In this document: one piece after another, positions 61,678 through 64,000 of the stretch
Numbering within the stretch: the first letter of the stretch is position 1
Layout: each line of letters begins with the position of its first letter
Source: Metabacillus crassostreae
GTDB taxonomy: Bacteria > Bacillota > Bacilli > Bacillales > Bacillaceae
Reading direction: 5' to 3'
DNA: 64,000 bases
Assembly: GCF_016908395.1 (NCBI RefSeq)
Contig: NZ_JAFBDU010000007.1
Span: 169,578-233,577, forward strand
Made by a program: the position numbers and the translations under genes
Notes under the pieces: model-generated
The model's database searches: none
The model's input: the letters and a program-made list of their open reading frames with translations, nothing else
What the model was told of the DNA's origin: nothing

Positions 61678-61883
61678 ATTCCACCTCCATCAATCTAAAA
61701 ATAAATATACCAAAGAGATCAGAAGATTTACAGTGATATACTGTGAAGCTGCTGATATAAAAATCAGAGTCTTGCTTTGTAAGAGTATAATATGTACACT
61801 TCTAGTTGAAGACGGAATGGTTGATGTAATAATCATGGAACTATTTTGTATGGATAGATACATAATGAAAGGATTTGAAGACA

Positions 61884-62576
61884 TTGAGAATCGCAATAAT
61901 AGGTGCTATGGAAGAAGAAGTTACAATTCTTAGAGATCAATTAGATAATCGAGAACAAGAGGTTATTGCAAATAGTGAATTTACAAAAGGTACATACAAT
62001 GGTGTGGAAGTAGTGTTATTAAAGTCTGGTATTGGTAAAGTTAATGCTGCTTTAAGTACAACATTACTTTTAGATCGCTATAAACCAGATTATGTTCTTA
62101 ACACTGGCTCTGCCGGCGGATTTCATTCATCATTAAACGTTGGAGATGTTGTTATATCAACTGAGGTTAGACATAATGATGTAGATGTTACAGCGTTTGG
62201 CTATGAATATGGTCAAGTACCAGGCTTACCAGCAGCATATGTACCAGATCAAAAGCTAGTTGATATTGCTGTAACAAAAGCAGAAGAAATTAGTAATATT
62301 CAAGTAGCAAAAGGTCTTATTGTAACTGGAGATTCATTTTTAAATGATCCTGACAAAGTAGAATTTATTCGAAGTAAATTTAATGATCTTTATGCAGGTG
62401 AAATGGAGGCAGCAGCAATTGCTCAAGTTTGTCATCAATTTGATGTTCCATTTGTAGTAATAAGAGCATTATCTGACATTGCTGGCAAAGAATCTAATGT
62501 TTCCTTTGATCAATTCCTAGATCAAGCTGCAAAGCATTCTGCTAATTTGGTTTTGAAGATTGTTGAAGCCATTTAA
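61884..62576 (+). CDS. mtnN: 5'-methylthioadenosine/S-adenosylhomocysteine nucleosidase
   Basis: Removes adenine from MTA and SAH, clearing by-products of SAM use. The N-terminus [13 protein letters not shown] holds the catalytic Glu region, LNTGSAGGF the ribose-phosphate region, [10 protein letters not shown] the substrate-binding Glu, and [10 protein letters not shown] the catalytic Asp. TTG at 61884 has AAAGGA ten bases upstream; the TTG at 61875 is too close to the site. In B. subtilis mtnN lies in yrrT-mtnN-mccA-mccB-yrhC; here yrrT, mccA and mccB are absent and yrhC follows directly. Confidence 0.95.
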   Translation: MRIAIIGAMEEEVTILRDQLDNREQEVIANSEFTKGTYNGVEVVLLKSGIGKVNAALSTTLLLDRYKPDYVLNTGSAGGFHSSLNVGDVVISTEVRHNDVDVTAFGYEYGQVPGLPAAYVPDQKLVDIAVTKAEEISNIQVAKGLIVTGDSFLNDPDKVEFIRSKFNDLYAGEMEAAAIAQVCHQFDVPFVVIRALSDIAGKESNVSFDQFLDQAAKHSANLVLKIVEAI

Positions 62577-62606
62577 TCGTGTATCTTACGTAACATGAGT
62601 AAGTTG

Positions 62607-62658
62607 AAAAACAGATGATAAACGAGGAGATTTCCTTTGTTTCATCATCTGTTTTTTT
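62607..62658 (+). terminator. Terminator of mtnN
   Basis: AAAACAGATGAT (62608-62619) pairs perfectly with ATCATCTGTTTT (62644-62655), followed by more Ts. Confidence 0.85.
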
Positions 62659-62798
62659 GATATTTATTTATATAGCCTTACAATATATGTGAATGAATTG
62701 TTGCCTCAATCATTGATATGGTGAAATTTACATGATTAGTTATCTACTAGAATATGTTATTGTTTATCTATGACATAATAAGTAGGTGAAGTGAGAAT

Positions 62799-63035
62799 AT
62801 GAGTAAAAAAAGTTTACAAGCACTTGTTATTGATTTTAAAAATTATGCGTTTGTACTATTGGCTACAAGTGTATTTTTATATATTGGTGTTATTTTACCT
62901 GATCAAGGAAAAGAAGAAATCTACGACGTGATATTAATGCTAACGACGGCTTTGTTTTTAATAGGCTCCTTCGTTTGTTTTAAGCTTTCTTTAAAATATA
63001 AAAAGCAAATAGATGCACAAGAAGAAAATGTTTAA
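62799..63035 (+). CDS. yrhC: YrhC-family small membrane protein
   Basis: A 78-residue protein with two membrane helices (about residues 15-32 and 43-62) and a basic tail, matching YrhC in size and in the sequence around IGVILPDQGKEEIYDVILM. ATG at 62799 with TAGGTGAAGTGAG upstream. In B. subtilis it ends the mccAB operon; here it stands alone with its own terminator. Function unknown. Confidence 0.82.
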   Translation: MSKKSLQALVIDFKNYAFVLLATSVFLYIGVILPDQGKEEIYDVILMLTTALFLIGSFVCFKLSLKYKKQIDAQEENV

Positions 63036-63050
63036 ATAGCTCGAGTTATG

Positions 63051-63104
63051 AAAATGCACCCCAATCGTTAGTTGTAACTAACGATTGGGGTGCATTTTTT
63101 TTGC
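63051..63104. terminator. Very long perfect terminator hairpin after yrhC
   Basis: Bases 63051-63073 (starting AAAATGCACCCCAATCG) are perfectly complementary to 63076-63098, a 23-bp stem with only a 2-base formal loop, then a T-run. It would work in both directions. Confidence 0.85.
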
Positions 63105-63173
63105 CAGTGACGAGTTAGCCGAAAGATTTGAAGATTCTGAAAATATAATCTTTTATAAAATTCAAAATATCTA

Positions 63174-63208
63174 TTTACAGATATGGTAATTATGGATACA
63201 ATTACCAT
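63174..63208 (+). promoter_or_regulatory. Strong promoter with overlapping palindromic operator
   Basis: TTTACA (63174-63179), 17-base spacer, TACAAT (63197-63202). The inverted repeat ATGGTAAT (63183-63190) / ATTACCAT (63201-63208) covers the spacer and -10 box, a usual place for a repressor site. It does not fit the Fur, PerR or Zur consensus as I know them. Confidence 0.6.
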
Positions 63209-63245
63209 TGTAAAATAAAAATGAAAACTAGGGAGGTCGACGAAA

Positions 63246-63326
63246 ATGAACAAGTGTACAAAAATGAAAACAATGGTTAACAAATTTAATATGTTCTTAA
63301 TCGACCAAAATGGTGAATCCCTTTAA
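63246..63326 (+). CDS. Putative 26-residue small protein
   Basis: An ATG at 63246 with a strong AGGGAGGT site (63230-63237) eight bases upstream opens a 26-codon frame beginning MNKCTKMKTMVNKFNMF and ending with TAA. It is positively charged in its first half and has one cysteine. It has its own promoter, a palindromic operator-like site and a terminator about 90 bases downstream, which together look like a dedicated small gene. I do not recognise a family. It could also be a leader peptide or the start of a small RNA. Confidence 0.5.
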   Translation: MNKCTKMKTMVNKFNMFLIDQNGESL

Positions 63327-63415
63327 TTTTATGTTTTCATAATTGTATCTTAAACGGACGGAAAGTAAGCTCAGGTTGATTAGAAAGACTTGTGCGCTAT
63401 AATTGAATATTTTAT

Positions 63416-63446
63416 ATCGTCACAGGTTGCCTGTGGCGATTTTTAT
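63416..63446 (+). terminator. Terminator of the short transcript
   Basis: ATCGTCACAGG-TTG-CCTGTGGCGAT (one G-U pair) followed by TTTTTAT. Confidence 0.75.
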
Positions 63447-63584
63447 ATTCTTTTTACATTGTTAGAGTGGGAAGTGAAATAAGAATTCTTTACAAGAAGG
63501 AAGTAGTAACCTCTTAAAAAGATTTGGCAGCCTGTGTATATGCATCCAAAGATGTGTTAAATGCTTTTAAGGAGGTGATACCAC

Positions 63585-63731
63585 ATGACAATTAATTTAT
63601 TTTTCATTACATTAACTTTTTCTGTATCTAAAAGAAATCAATCAAAACAAGAATTTGAGAAAAATGAGCAAGTTCAACAGAAAATGGAACAATTAAAAGA
63701 AAAAGAATACGAACTTTTCCGTAATATGTAA
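63585..63731 (+). CDS. yrzI: YrzI-family small protein
   Basis: A 48-residue protein. The N-terminus MTINLFFITLTFSVSKR is the YrzI (Bac_small_YrzI) signature; a charged, Gln/Glu/Lys-rich helix follows (QQKMEQLKEKEYELFRNM). ATG at 63585 follows a full-length AAGGAGGTGAT ribosome binding site. The Pfam family is annotated as probable sporulation protein and often occurs in tandem. The position after yrhC agrees with B. subtilis. Confidence 0.78.
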   Translation: MTINLFFITLTFSVSKRNQSKQEFEKNEQVQQKMEQLKEKEYELFRNM

Positions 63732-63776
63732 GTGCATTGTTTTTTTATTTTATAAAACATTTTGGAGGCGATTAAA

Positions 63777-63830
63777 ATGATAAAAATCGAATTATTATTA
63801 CATTTAACTGTTCAGAAGGACACTGCCTAG
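63777..63830 (+). CDS. Possible 17-residue peptide, YrzI-like N-terminus
   Basis: ATG at 63777 follows TTGGAGGCG and opens the frame MIKIELLLHLTVQKDTA. The pattern (Met-x-hydrophobic run-Leu-Thr-Val-x-Lys) resembles the first 17 residues of the upstream YrzI protein. It may be a truncated second copy, since YrzI genes tend to be tandem. The good ribosome binding site suggests it is still translated. A terminator follows at 63879. Confidence 0.4.
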   Translation: MIKIELLLHLTVQKDTA

Positions 63831-63878
63831 CTAACTAAGCTATGACATTTCATTTAACTTAGAATAAAGATTATAAGA

Positions 63879-63909
63879 AAAAGAGAAGGATTAAGTCCTT
63901 CTCTTTTCA
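63879..63909 (+). terminator. Terminator after yrzI region
   Basis: AAAAGAGAAGGA-TTAAG-TCCTTCTCTTTT: a perfect 12-bp stem. Confidence 0.8.
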
Positions 63910-63918
63910 GATCGTCGA

Positions 63919-63958
63919 CAAAAGGGGTTCGGAATGGTTTCATTCCGAACCCCTTTTG
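63919..63958. terminator. Perfect 18-bp hairpin near the window end
   Basis: CAAAAGGGGTTCGGAATG (63919-63936), GTTT loop, and its exact complement at 63941-63958. It lies only 10 bases after the previous terminator and probably ends a minus-strand gene beyond the window. Confidence 0.7.
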
Positions 63959-64000
63959 CGATTTTCTTTATAAATTATCTAAAATGAGCGTGGACAGATC

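Noticed and set aside
61733..61933. 66-codon plus-strand frame overlapping the mtnN start
   Set aside because: It overlaps the true mtnN N-terminus in another frame and has no ribosome binding site.

Overview
This window is a stretch of core chromosome from a low-GC, endospore-forming member of the Bacillaceae. Three things point there: the gene order closely follows the Bacillus subtilis pheA-to-yrhC region, several genes are sporulation genes (safA, a CoxA/YhcN-type lipoprotein, bofC, spoVB, an RsfA-type regulator, pbpI, yrzI), and the signals are typical of Bacillus (AGGAGG ribosome binding sites, many TTG starts, T-boxes, U-tailed terminators). A Bacillus/Metabacillus-like genus is likely; the species cannot be fixed from the sequence alone.

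Layout. 1-570: 3' end of pheA, followed by a roughly 320-bp element with terminal inverted repeats. 0.9-6.3 kb: NAD synthesis, with niaR and nifS facing away from nadB-nadC-nadA and a candidate NiaR operator between them. 6.8-9.9 kb: the sporulation genes safA, a coxA-like lipoprotein gene and bofC. 10.2-14.6 kb: ruvAB, a DUF2905 membrane protein, queA-tgt (queuosine) and yajC. 14.8-23.6 kb: mostly membrane proteins (yrzE, an ArsB/NhaD-type transporter, yrbG, spoVB, comN, secDF, a cation diffusion facilitator, yrvD). 23.6-31.9 kb: recJ-apt, relA-dtd and the cell-wall amidase yrvJ. 32-36 kb: yrzK, T-box-controlled hisS-aspS, and 6S RNA. 36.2-43.1 kb: tcdA, an RsfA-type regulator, rarA, a YczE-type membrane protein preceded by 2.6 tandem 124-bp repeat units, then cymR-yrvO-mnmA. 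43.2-48.4 kb: yrrB, recD2, yrrD, two small genes and yrrI. 48.4-60.3 kb: T-box-controlled alaS, ireB, ruvX, yrzB, mltG, trmR-trhP1-trhP2-udk, greA and pbpI. 60.7-64 kb: yrrS, yrzA, mtnN, yrhC and a tail of very short genes including yrzI.

Functional threads. Two cysteine desulfurases each sit beside a client: nifS beside the Fe-S enzyme gene nadA, and yrvO beside mnmA. tRNA modification recurs (queA, tgt, tcdA, mnmA, trmR, trhP1, trhP2, and dtd for proofreading). Recombination and repair genes recur (ruvAB, recJ, rarA, recD2, ruvX). hisS-aspS and alaS each have a T-box leader, and in both the -35 box overlaps the stop codon of the preceding gene.

I found no phage, insertion sequence with transposase, CRISPR array, defence island, tRNA or rRNA gene. 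No large undescribed system is evident. The least explained parts are the repeat elements (586-905, 29786-29998, 39362-39682) and the short-ORF tail at 63.1-64.0 kb, which includes a 26-codon ORF with a strong promoter, a palindrome over its -10 box and its own terminator.
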